Position numbers and translations under genes: made by a program. Of a stretch of 64,000 nt of DNA, positions 44,971-55,458 are shown piece after piece (the stretch's first letter is position 1; every line of letters starts with the position of its first letter). The DNA comes from Pegoplata infirma (taxonomy: Eukaryota; Arthropoda; Insecta; Diptera; Anthomyiidae), in assembly GCA_963921195.1 (NCBI GenBank), contig OY992537.1, positions 67,696,040 to 67,760,039 of the forward strand, written 5' to 3'. Below the pieces are notes generated by a model. The model searched no databases. It was not told where the DNA came from and saw nothing but the letters and a program-made list of their open reading frames with translations.

Positions 44971-46130
44971 ATTTTTATACCCTCCAACTACAGTATGGGG
45001 GTATACTCACTTTGTCATTCCGTTTGTAACGCATGGAAATATCGGTCGGGGACCCCATAAAGTAAATATAATATTGATCTATGATCATCTGTATAAAGCA
45101 CGATGCGGCACAAAAAAAAAAAAGAGATAGACTCGTCAAGTGTGGCAGGAATATGTGTTTTCGTCCTAGGAAGTTTAAGTTCGTAAATGGGCAAAATCGG
45201 AACTGAGGGAAAAAAGTTCTCCCTTAAAGAACTTAACTAACATCTGAAAAACGCCATATTTTCACAGGGTTTTATTTTTGTATTTTTGTTTAGCAAATAA
45301 AACCATTTGATGTCAGAAAAAGTTCAAAGTCCTGCACTTGGACCCAGGAAATTGTTGAGAAAAAGGATATTCCTCTGGGGAAGTAATATCCTTTATCTCT
45401 AATATGCTGAAAAGGAAAAAGAAAGATAAAACCCTAATGGTGTCACTCTTTGACCACAGAGAGGTGACGTGCTCCAATCTACAGGACTACGCCCAATTCT
45501 TATAAATATTAACTTTGATAGTTTATACTTACCGACTCCCTTCTGAAAAGAAAACATCCAACAAGCATTTCTCTGGTCACTCATCAATTAATTCTTTATT
45601 TTTTCACATTCATATTTATATTCTAAAACTCTTCCCGTTCATTAACTGACCTACTTTAATAAAGCAAACTATGCAATTTAATATAATAATGCATTTCTGC
45701 AAACTAGTAAATTTACGTTAACAAAAATTAAACAAAAACAATTATGGAATTTAAAGTCAACGAACGGGTATCGAGTTACTTATGACAAAAATAAAATTAA
45801 TTGTAGACAAAATTAAATTAACCCTTAAAAGTTACTTAAAAATAGCTTAGCCCTAAGATGGCACCCAACAAAATAAAAAAAATCTTTTTTTTTCACCCCC
45901 CTTTTGTGGGTGTGGATAGTAAAAATATTTTTAATTAATGATAAAATTGTATAACTTAAGCTCCCAAAGCGTAATAAATGAATTTTTAAGCATTTACCGC
46001 ATGGGTTTATGTGTCCCCCAATGACCCCTACTGACACCCCCCCCCCAAAAAAAACGCCCCTGCAATATATTTTTTTTATATGTTGGAGGGATTTAAGATT
46101 CGGCACAGCCGAATTTAACACTCTCACTTG
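44971..46130. mobile_element. HINE-like repeat, family A, containing a solo LTR
   Basis: From ATTTTTATACCCTCCAAC to CTCTCACTTG, inserted in a T-rich site (TTCTTGT before, TTTTG after) of the fold-back element. The uninterrupted site is seen at about 50860 (TTTTCTTGTTTCAAC). Hairpin GATTCGGCACAGCCGAA near the end. Interior C-run (11 C, 46028-46038) next to A8. Confidence 0.7.
45353..45870 (+). mobile_element. Solo LTR with 4-bp target duplication (Gypsy-like)
   Basis: 518 bp starting TGTTGAGAAAAAGG and ending GGCACCCAACA, thus TG...CA with short inverted ends TGTTG/CAACA. Exact 4-bp duplication AAAT at 45349-45352 and 45871-45874. Internal TATAAATA (45501-45508) and AATAAA (45658-45663) fit promoter and polyadenylation positions in plus orientation. 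The carrier repeat reads through in other family A copies, confirming the boundaries. A 4-bp duplication is usual for Gypsy-type elements; family not identified. Confidence 0.75.
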
Positions 46131-46501
46131 TTTTGTTTTAACATGGCGAATGAGCATTGAATATTTGCATATATATTACTCATACGCTACGTTAAAACAA
46201 GAAAGTACAAGCAAATTACTAAATTGTTATGAAATTCAAATGCGATTTTCTCGAAAAAAAAAGAAAAACACATGTCTGAATTTTTTTGTGTAAATAGACA
46301 AACATCAAAACTTAAAAAAAATAAAAAAAGTCGAAAATTTCAGAACAGGTTCTGAAAATTTAAACAAAAAAAATTTTTTTGTCAATAGCCCATTTCAGAA
46401 CAGGTTCTGAAAATTTTCCCAAAAAAAATTTGATCGATACCCCATACAAAACTATGTAAGAATGCTAATTTTTGGTACATTTCGATTTAATTTGATAAAT
46501 A

Positions 46502-48382
46502 CACTGTGCTACAAAAAACACAAAATCGAATATACTGTTGAAATGAGGAAGTTAAGGTTGTAGGTCACGTCGAAAAGATCACAAAAATGGCCATCAAACT
46601 TGCCAGACACCCTCAAATTTTAAAGTTATTGTCAAAAAACGTTTTTTTTTTACTTTTCTCACTAAACCACGTGTAACTTAAAAAGTTTTCAACGGATTTT
46701 CAAGTTTTTAACTGTTTTGCATAGAAGAAGGATAGGGCTTTTTATACATACATATAAGAAAGATATGTATTGATTTTTCAACAATATCTAATTTTTTTGA
46801 TATTTTTTTTTAAATTTTTTGAGTTTATCGATTTTTTTTCTGCTATAGTTCGCTTAGCAATATTTATATTTATAAATGTATTCTTAAAGAAAATTTAGTT
46901 GTGAATACGATGAGCTCTATGCCGAAAAAATCGAAAAACAATTGACAGAGTTGTGATAATTTTTCTAAAAAAGAAAATTAAGAATTTGCATGAAATTGCC
47001 GTTCAGACAACCCAGGCAAAAAAAAAAAAAATAAAAAAATAAACGAACATACTGAGAGGTCGCGTATCATCATTTTAAAGGTTTTTGGCCCCCTGAATTC
47101 GAATTTGACCATGAAATTGCGCTATATCATTAAGTTTTTGATATATCAATTTATATTGAATATCTCAAAAACCTGATAGAGCAATTTAAAGGCCAGATTC
47201 AGATTCAGCTCGCCAAAAACCTTTAAAAATATTGTACATGTCCTCTTATGATAATTTATTTTTTTTGCCTGGGTTATCTGAACAACGATATCCTGCAAAA
47301 TCTTAATTTTCATTTTTAGAAAAATTATCACAACTCTGTCAATTCTTATCTGATTTTTTCAGGATAATGCTCATCGTATTCAGAATTAAATTTTCTTTAA
47401 AAATACGTTCATACACTCAAAAAAATAAAACTGTAAAGTTAACAAATTTTTTTTGTTAACTCGAGTTTACTGGCTTTTTAGCAAATTTTAAGTTAAAATC
47501 AGCGTTTTAACTACTTTTTTTAGTTAAGTTCAATTTACGAAAATACTAGTTTTGAACAAATTTTGAATTAATTTTTTTTTGTTGACTTCAAAACTGAGTT
47601 TACGAATTTTTACTAATTAATTTGCTGATTTTTCGTAAAAAAATTGTTAAGTCAAATTTATTGTGTTGCCTCCTATGCGAATCTCATAAGTTCTACTTAA
47701 GCTAATGAAAAAACAGAAAAAATAATCTTACAATTTTTTACAAAATATTTTTTAAATTTTAGTTTACGAAAAGTAACAAAAAGTTTAGCTGAATTCAACT
47801 AATTTTTTTGTTAATATATGTACATAAAAACGTTACGAAATTTCAGCTAAATTTTTAGTTAAAGTTACGGTTTTTTTTTGCTACATTCATTCTACGAAAA
47901 GTTAGCTAAATATTTTTAGTTAAATTAACTAAAAATTTAGTAGGCCCAAAATCAGGTGATTTTTTAGTTAAATTTAACTAAATTTTTTGCTAACTTTACA
48001 GTTTTTTTTTTTTTTGAGTGTAAATATAAAGGTTGTAAAACGAACTATAGCAGAAAAAATCAATAAACTCAAAAAATTTTCAAAAAATAGCAAAAAAATT
48101 AGATATCATAGAAAAAATCAATAGATGTCTTTCTTGTATGTGTAGACACATTCACACACATAGAAAGCCCTATCCTTCTTCTATCCAAAACAGTTAAAAA
48201 ATTTAAAATCGGTTGAAAATGTTCCGAATTACACAAGGTTTAGTGAGCAAAGTCCCAAAAAACGTTTTTGACAATAACTCAATAATTTGAGGGTGTCTGG
48301 CAAGTTTTTTTGTGATCTACCCGACAACACACACAACCTATAACATGTCACATCAGAAGTATTTTTTCACTGTAGCACAGTG
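46502..48382. mobile_element. CACTG-terminated fold-back element with nested TA element
   Basis: Termini CACTGTGCTACA and TGTAGCACAGTG, flanked by ATA at 46499-46501 and 48383-48385. Net 1.27 kb without the nested element. Arms pair through CTTGCCAGACACCCTC near 46600 and its complement near 48290, and TATAGTTCGCTTAGCAA near 46847 and its complement near 48030. A 3-bp duplication with CACTG ends suggests a CACTA/Chapaev-type source; uncertain. Confidence 0.75.
47414..48020. mobile_element. TA-flanked miniature TIR element, family P2, copy 1
   Basis: 607 bp, CACTCAAAAAAATAAAACTG to TTTTTTTGAGTG, flanked by TA at 47412-47413 and 48021-48022. The empty site lies in the opposite arm of the surrounding palindrome (46870-46890, ATTTATATTTATAAATG). 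Interior of GTTAAC/TTAGTTAAA words. Confidence 0.88.
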
Positions 48383-48394
48383 ATATTTAGACAA

Positions 48395-48560
48395 AATTAG
48401 CAGATTTTTCAGTTAAAGTCAGCAAATTTTTCATCTTTTTCATTTTTTATCTGAAAACATCAGATTTTTCAGCTAAAACCAGCAGGTTCTTCAGTTAAAG
48501 TCAGCAAATTTTTCATCTTAAATAAGCAGATTTTTCTGCTGTCTCTGCAGATTATCCCAT
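48395..48560. repeat. Short internal repeats of CAGATTTTTCAG/AGTCAGCAAATTTTTC
   Basis: Alternating copies of TTTTTCAGTTAAAGTCAGCA and CAGATTTTTCAGCT. Perhaps remains of a TIR element. Boundaries not resolved. Confidence 0.45.
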
Positions 48561-48599
48561 ATGGCTCAAAATAAGTGTATTTTCAACAGATTTTTGTGT

Positions 48600-50150
48600 T
48601 GATTGTACACAGGTTTTATTAAGAGTATAATATAAATTTTTGGAATCCAATAACTGTTAATAAATTCTGTATCGAAAAGCAAAGTAAGCTAGCATACTGC
48701 TATTTTATCACCCGATGCTGTAGATTTGTTTGAATTGGAATTTCGTTTTTTTTTTAAGTTAGATTTATTTTTACTTAATCTTTAATTCACTTTTTCTCAA
48801 AAAAAAAAAAATCATTATTACAACATTCTTGTTTTTTTCTATTCTTGGTTTTGCCAAAAAGCCCAGCAGGTGTTGTTTTATGAACTCCTCCTTAATAATG
48901 TAAACATTTATGTGGAAACATACATACACTATAGTACACTAAACCTAGGAAACACTAGAAACACATTATGATTACATATGCATTTAGTTTATCCTTTGTT
49001 TACTCCCGACTTATGTGGCATCAAGCTGAGTCAGTCGGCTTTGCAATGTTGGGATTAGAAATGAGTGTTTATTTGCACTTCATTGCATTTTATAAGGAAA
49101 GGAAGATGATGGCAAAACATAATTAAATTTTTTCCATATAGAATTGTTGTGGCTGTTGTTGTCTTTCTATGTTTAACAGCAGGATATGAAATAAAAGGCG
49201 GTTTATTGAAGAGTATGAAGAGGTAAATATTTTAACAATAAAGTGGGAGTCATGTAGAGGGAGATTTTTTTTATTATATCAAATAGCTATCCACAGGAAA
49301 GATACTTTTATCTATATTATTATAAGGGAAAAAGAATAAAAAACGTTTTTTACAAATCAATTTTTATATAAATTTCCCAAGATAAATCTGTTTGATAATT
49401 TGAATGCATTATAAAAGTGTCAAATATTTGATAACTTCAAATTCTTGTAGTGAAAAATTATTTTCATCATATGCGTAAACCACAAAACAATTTAAATTTA
49501 AAAAAAAATTGAAAACATGTCATTTTACTTTTACTCCTGGGGACAGTCGACACTGCCAAGACATAAAGAAAAATTTTCTTTTCAATTCCAAAAAAAAAAA
49601 AAAAAAAATCACTCGATGAAAAATGATGTTAACGCCATTTCCAGGTATATCATCTATCAACATTTTTCATTTCATTTTGTATTGTTAAAACAATTCGTTA
49701 CGAATATTGCTTTGGTTTTTATTATTTATCTTTTTTTTTTTTTGGATTACCCATTCTCATTCAAATTGTTTTTTTTCAAATCCCTTAGAATATTTGTAGG
49801 ATGTGGGGTTTTAGTGTGTATTGTTTAAATGAAAGATTTTTTTTGCTGTTTTCCTAAACTAACAGCACAATTTGAAAATAAACCACACATTGACAACTTA
49901 CATTGAAATCGCATTTTGTTATTTCAATTAAATTGATTTTTTTTTTTGCTGTATGCTGAATTTCAAGTTTTTATTTTTTTTTTTGCTAAAAAAATAAATA
50001 CATGAAAAAAATTTCAACAACTGAATGTGTTGTCTAAATAATGACCTAAAATACAATTTTTAAAAAAATATTTAATCTTTAAAATATAGAAATGAGGTGA
50101 CAAATAACTTTAAAACTAATAATTCCACAAAAAACTCCTATTTAAGGAGA
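48600..50150. other. AT-rich spacer, no recognised feature
   Basis: A 103-codon frame (49517-49828) crosses poly(A) and poly(T) runs and shows no domain. Nothing else seen. Confidence 0.5.
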
Positions 50151-50154
50151 ATTC

Positions 50155-51489
50155 CTAGTAAAAATTACGAGCTTTTTTGTAATTTGACAGACTTTTTACC
50201 AATAAAATTGTAAAGTTACAACTTTTTGACGCAATAAAACTTACAAGGAACTCTCATGGCTTTAATAGATTTTTTGCAACCTCCTATTTTGGGAAGAATT
50301 CCCAGTAAAAATTACGTTCTTTTTTTTTTGTAAATTTATAAAGCTTATCAATAAAATCGCTTTATCAATAAAATCGTAAATATGAGGCATTCCATACCAA
50401 ATGTCCAGCGAACAAAAACACGTGTACCGTAAACTTCTTAATAGGTTGTGTTGATAGCCCTATATGAAACTTAGAAAATTGCGTTTTTGGTTTTTCAATT
50501 TTTCAAAAACTGGGCTTAGGAGGCGTGGTCAAATATTGGAAAATGGTCAAATTTGTGGCGAGTTGCCTTGATTAAATATTTATCACATTAAAACGGAATG
50601 CACCACAATCTTTAAAATTTACATTCTTATATAGTTTTGTATGGGCTATCGATTGAAATTTTTTTTTGGAAAATTTTCAGAACCCGTTCTGAAATTTTAC
50701 ATTTTTTAAAATAGTCAATTTATCAAAAATCTGGCCACTTTTTTTAAGTTTAGATGTTTGTCCATCCACACAAAAAAATTCAGACACGCGTTTTTCGTTT
50801 TTTTCGAAAAAATCGCATTTGAATTTTAAATTTCATAACAATTTATTAATTTGCTAGTATTTTCTTGTTTCAACAGAGCGTATGAGTAATATTTATGCAA
50901 TTAATAATACTCATTCGCAACGTTAAAACAAGAAAATATGTACAAGCAAATTACAAAATTGTTATGAAAATTAAAATTCAAACGCGATTTTCTCGAAAAA
51001 AACGAAAAACGCGTGTCTGATTTTTTGTGTGGATGGACAACATCTAAACTTAAAAAAAAAAATTTGAAAAAAAGTGGCCGTATTTTTGATAAATTGACTT
51101 TTTTAAAAAATGAAAAATTTCAGAACGGGTTCTGAAAATTTTCTAAAAAAAAAAATTGTAATCGATAGCCCATATAAAATTATTTAAGAATGTAAATTTT
51201 TGAGATTGTGGTGCATTCCGTTTTAATGTGATAAATATTTAATCAAGGCAACTCGCCACAAATTTTACAATTTTTCCAATATTTGACCACGCTTCCTAAG
51301 CCCAGTTTTTTAAAGTTAGAAAAACCAAAAACGCTATTTTCTTAGGTCCATATAGGGCTATCCAAACAACTTATTCAGAAATTTTTGGGGGACATGTTTT
51401 TCTGTAGCGGGACATTTGGTGTGGAATGCCTCATATACAGCTTTTTTGGCGCATAAAAACTTACAAATAATAATACTCGTGACTTTCCC
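50155..51489. mobile_element. P3-type miniature element fragment split by a fold-back element
   Basis: 50155-50382 and 51434-51489 carry CTAGTAAAAATTACGAGC, TTGCAACCTCCTATTTTGGG and GGCGCATAAAAACTTACAA, as in 57617-58573. The fold-back element at 50383 lies between them. Confidence 0.55.
50383..51433. mobile_element. TGAGGCATTCC fold-back element with TA flanks
   Basis: 1051-bp palindrome, arms of about 500 bp around 50908, termini TGAGGCATTCCATACC and GGTGTGGAATGCCTCA, TA on each side (50381-50382, 51434-51435). Landmarks: CAGAACCCGTTCTGAAATTT near 50688 and its complement near 51120. No ORF of note. Also present as the truncated copy at 44482. Confidence 0.85.
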
Positions 51490-51958
51490 ATATTTTTATA
51501 CCCTCCAACTACAGTATGGGGGTATACTCACTTTGTCATTCAGTGTGTAACGCTTCAAAATATCGGTATAGGACCCCATAAAGTATATATATTTATTATC
51601 AGTGATCGATTTTAAGACATTCTAGTCCGTCCGTCTGTCCGTCCTTCTGTCTGTAGTTTACACGATACAGTGCAATATACAAGAGCTGGACTCCCGACAT
51701 TTGGCACGAATATGTCTTTTGTTCCTATGCAGGTTAAGTTCATAAATGAGCAAAATCGGACCAGGGGGAAAAAGTTCCCCCTTGAAGAACTAAACCAACC
51801 TCTGAAAAATATAATTTTTTTACATAATTTTTTGTGTTTTTGTTTAACAAATGCAACATTTATATGCTACAGGAAGTTCAAAGTCCTGCATTTGGACCCT
51901 GAGAATTATAAAATGTCTTTTTTTCGGTCCGCCCCCCTTTTATGGGCGTGGAATATTG
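51489..51958. mobile_element. HINE-like repeat, family A, truncated by family B
   Basis: TTTTTATACCCTCCAACTAC, GTCY microsatellite at 51627-51655, AGTTCCCCCTTGAAGAAC and GGTCCGCCCCCCTTTTATGG, then cut off after GCGTGGAATATTG where a family B copy starts. Confidence 0.65.
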
Positions 51959-53428
51959 TTTTTATACCCTCCACTCAAGTGATAGAGGGTATATATATGT
52001 TTGTCATTCCGTTTGTAACACTTCGAAATATTGGTCTAGGACCCCATAAAGTATATATATTCATGATCCTCGATCGATTTTAAGACGATCTAGCGATGTT
52101 CGTCCGTCCGTCAGTCTGTCTGTTGAAAACACGCTAACTTTTGAAAGACTTTAGGAGGCTCCTGAAGTTTGGCATATATGTTGGGCATTTACCTGCACTC
52201 AAAAAAATAAAACTGTAAAGTTAACAAATTTTTTTTTGTTAACTCGAGTTTACTGGCCTTTTAGCAAATTTTAAGTTAAAATCAGCGTTTTAACTACTTT
52301 TTTGAGTTAAGTTCAATTTACGGAAATACTAGTTTTGAACAAAATTTGAATTAATTTTTTTTGTTGAATTTTAAACTGAGTTTACGAATTTTTACTAATT
52401 AATTTGTTGATTTCTCGTAACATATTTGTTAAGTGAAAATTTTTTATATATTTCTTGTGTAGCCTCCTATGCAAATTTCATAAGTTCTACTTAAGCTGAA
52501 CTTAATGCTGTAAAAAAAAAGAAAAAAATAAGTGAAGTGTTAGTGTTTAAAACCGATATTTAACAAACTTACAATTTTTTACAAAAAAGTAACAAAAAGT
52601 TTAGCTGAATTCAACTAATTTTTTTTGTTAGTATGTACATCAAAATGTTACAAAATTTTCAGGTGAATTTTTAGTTAAAGTTACGGCTTTTTTTGCTACA
52701 GTCATTCTACGAAATGTTAGCTAAATCTTTTTAGTTAAATTAACTAGAACTTTAGTAGGTTCAAAATCAGGTGCTTTTTTAGTTAAATTTAACTAAATTT
52801 TTTGCTAACTTTACAGTTTTTTTTTTGAGTGTGGTCAGGTTGGTATTGCAATCCAGCGAAATCGGTCCAGTGGTTCAAAAGTTATAAGCAAGACTAAATT
52901 TCGGCAAGGGTTTTTCGTGAATTTATGAGATAAAAAGCACTATAACTTTCGAAAAGCATTTCTTAGGATGCTGAAGCTTGGCATATATATTTTTCGTTTC
53001 TCCAGCCTAGTTCGTATTGAATTTCACCCAAATCGGTCCTGTGGTTCAAAAGTTATTACCAAAACCGTGAATTTCAGATTAGCTTCACCTTAAATTCACG
53101 TGTTGAAAACCGTTAAACCTGTTGTAAAAACATTGGTAAGTCACAAAAATATTTTACAACGTATTTTTGTCACTCAAAAATATTTTTATACCAAAACGAA
53201 AAAAATTTTACACTCAAAAAAAATTTACACTAAAAAAAAAAAATTAGTAAATTATTATTTTTTTTTTTTCAAAAATTACTAAAAACAATTTTTTTTTACA
53301 CAAAATAAAATATTTCCAATCAAAACTGTTATTTTTTTCACGTTAGAAAATTTACTATCACTTAAAATGGGCATTGTGGAGGGTATTCATAGATTCGGCA
53401 AAGTCGAATTTAACTTTTCTACTTGTTT
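51959..53428. mobile_element. HINE-like repeat, family B, with nested TIR element
   Basis: TATACCCTCCACTCAAGTGA to GATTCGGCAAAGTCGAA and CTTTTCTACTTG. Reverse orientation relative to 33933-34775. GTCY microsatellite near 52098. Net length about 830 bp after removing 52196-52831. Confidence 0.7.
52196..52831. mobile_element. Miniature TIR element, family P2, copy 2, flanked by TG instead of TA
   Basis: 636 bp, CACTCAAAAAAATAAAACTG to TTTTTTTGAGTG, collinear with 47414-48020. Flanking dinucleotide is TG on both sides (52194-52195, 52832-52833). The family B copy at about 34537 gives the empty site, whose complement reads TTACCTGGTCAGG, confirming a TG target. Confidence 0.85.
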
Positions 53429-53658
53429 TTATCCTTTTATTTTTTAATATGTAAAAAATTTCGTAGTCCACCTCCCAAAAAATCTGCATTTGGATTTTAA
53501 GGCTTTTTATAACTGACTTTTTCAATTGTTAAGTATAAAATGTAGTGGTTTTAGTTATATCGATATGTTTATTCCTTAAACAATTGTGTAAAACAAGGAT
53601 ATTAATCAATGTCACAGAAAAATGGTATGAAAATTAAATTATTGCAAAAAATCAAATC

Positions 53659-53880
53659 AAAAAACATTGATTTCGAGAGTTCTCAAATTCGTGCACATTT
53701 TTTAGTTTTTCAAAATTAATTCAGTTATGCCAATTTGCAATTTGGACTTTTGTGCGGACTTAAAAACATTGATGTCGAGAGCTCCCAAATTCGTGTACAT
53801 TTTTCAGTTCAGCCAAATTTATTTAGTACTGCAAATTTAATATTTTCAATTTGGAATCTTGTGAGGACTGATGAATTGAA
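53659..53880. repeat. Two-unit tandem repeat, period about 103 bp
   Basis: AAAAACATTGATTTCGAGAG at 53659 and AAAAACATTGATGTCGAGAG at 53762, each followed by a TCAAATTCGTG/CCAAATTCGTG word and ending near a GTGCGGACT/GTGAGGACT word. Units have diverged. The open frame over the second unit has no known domain. Confidence 0.65.
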
Positions 53881-54056
53881 GAAATGTTGGGGAGGAGACA
53901 CTCTCCGCCCATATCTTTCAAAGTATTGTTCCCCTAAAAAGAAAACAAATATCGTGTATTTGTTAAGCACTATCAAATAATTTTTTTTTTACAAAATCGG
54001 CGATTCGTCATACAAATTACCCATTGGCTTGACCCAATAATTTCGAGGTTAACCCA

Positions 54057-54747
54057 CACAGAAAAAAAAATTTCAATACTTTTTAGTAACAAATTACACA
54101 ATTTTGCACCAGTAAAGGATTTATTGGATAGTATTGAGTAAACTTTTAATAAAAATTTATTAAATGTATGCCTAAAAATTTTAGTAAATTTTTAATTGAC
54201 ACAATTAAAACTTTACTCAATTTTTTTTTTAAATTAAGTTTTTAATTGTGTCAAGTAAAAATCTATTCAAATTTTATCTTTTTTTTTTAAGTTTAAAAAA
54301 AAGTTTACAAAAAACAAAACTTTTTTTCAATCTTTACAAAATATATTTATGTATTAAAGACATAGAAAATTTTCATAAAGATGATTTTAAACCTTAATAT
54401 ACGTATACAAAAAACTATAGACTAAATGAGAATTCTATAAACTAAGAAAATAAAAAAAAAACTTTTTAATATTTTTTAAATTGTTTAGTTAATTTTTTTT
54501 TTAACTTTTGAGTAAATTTTTAATTTCATCAATTAAAAAATAACATTTAAAGTTTAAAAAATAATTTTCACGTTTGTTTTTTACCAAAAACCCCTTTTTG
54601 TTTCAAACTTTAACAAAATATATTTATATCTTAAAGACATATTTTTTTTTAACTTTTGAGTAAATTTTTAACTGCATCAATTAAAAAATTACTCAAACGT
54701 TTTTTTTTTGAAATTTAATCAAGTTTACCTCCAAATTTTTTTCTATG
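54057..54747. mobile_element. Miniature TIR element, family P5, copy 3, flanked by CA
   Basis: 691 bp, CACAGAAAAAAAAATTT to AAATTTTTTTCTATG, with CA on both sides (54055-54056, 54748-54749). Interior of AGTAAATTTTTAATTG repeats as at 39565. Confidence 0.7.
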
Positions 54748-54749
54748 CA

Positions 54750-55455
54750 TTTTCTGTATTGACAATTTCATATTCTTTTACAAAAAAAGGTATTGTTGGT
54801 TCATTTACAATTAAATCGTTGTTATATTAACAAACAATTTAATTGTATTGACAAATTGTGTTGTTGAATAAAAAATCAATTAATTCCTTTGTTAAAGCAA
54901 TTAAATTATTTTTAATATAATAACGATTTAATTAAAAATTATCCAACAATATATTTTTTTGTGTTTCAACACAATGATAAACTTGTTTTTCCTTATAAAC
55001 AAAACTTTATTTAAAAAAAAAAATCCTTACTTTAAAAGATAAAACCAAAATAAAGTTTTTTTTTAAATGTTGAAAATAAATTACAATAAAAATGTATACA
55101 AATATTATCTGTAATAATTGAATTTCAATCAAATTTATTGTATGGCCTCAAGAAATAATAAAGCAAATCTTTGATTTCATTTGCAAGCAATTGAATTCAA
55201 AATAAACCAAAGAGAAATTTATATGAACAACAACTTAAAGTAAAGTTTTATTTAAAATGCTAAAATAAGAAAATGAAATTAAAAACTTGACAAACGAATA
55301 AATATAATTTTAAGAAAAATGCCCAAAAGATATTACAAACTAAAAATTTTTGTTAAAAAAAACTAAAAAATGTAAGGATAACAACTTAACTGCAGTTGAT
55401 GGTAAGACAAACTTCCAACAGGTTATATTTTTGTATCGATGCAATAAAATTCATT
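54750..55455. other. AT-rich spacer, ATTAAATTGTT-type words only
   Basis: No gene. Words such as TTTAATTGTATTGACAAATT suggest old P5-like debris, but nothing can be bounded. Confidence 0.4.
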
Positions 55456-55458
55456 TAT

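Larger units (their letters stand above)
44482..46498. mobile_element. TGAGGCATTC fold-back element, truncated copy with nested repeat
   Basis: Left arm begins TGAGGCATTCTACACC and follows the sequence of 50383-51433 (GTCCCG, AGGCTTAGGAGGCGTGG-like words). A HINE-like repeat is inserted at its centre (44971-46130). The right arm resumes with TAACATGGCGAATGAGC and breaks off near 46498 where the CACTG element begins. Confidence 0.75.

Noticed and set aside
49517..49828. 103-codon open frame
   Set aside because: Runs through long poly(A) and poly(T) tracts, with no recognisable motif.
51670..52083. 137-codon open frame
   Set aside because: Lies inside and across two HINE-like repeats; parts of the same peptide can be read from other copies as non-coding repeat.
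53866..53890. Second hammerhead-like CTGATGA...GAAA
   Set aside because: The sequence between CTGATGA and GAAA cannot form stem II, and no stem I partner is present.
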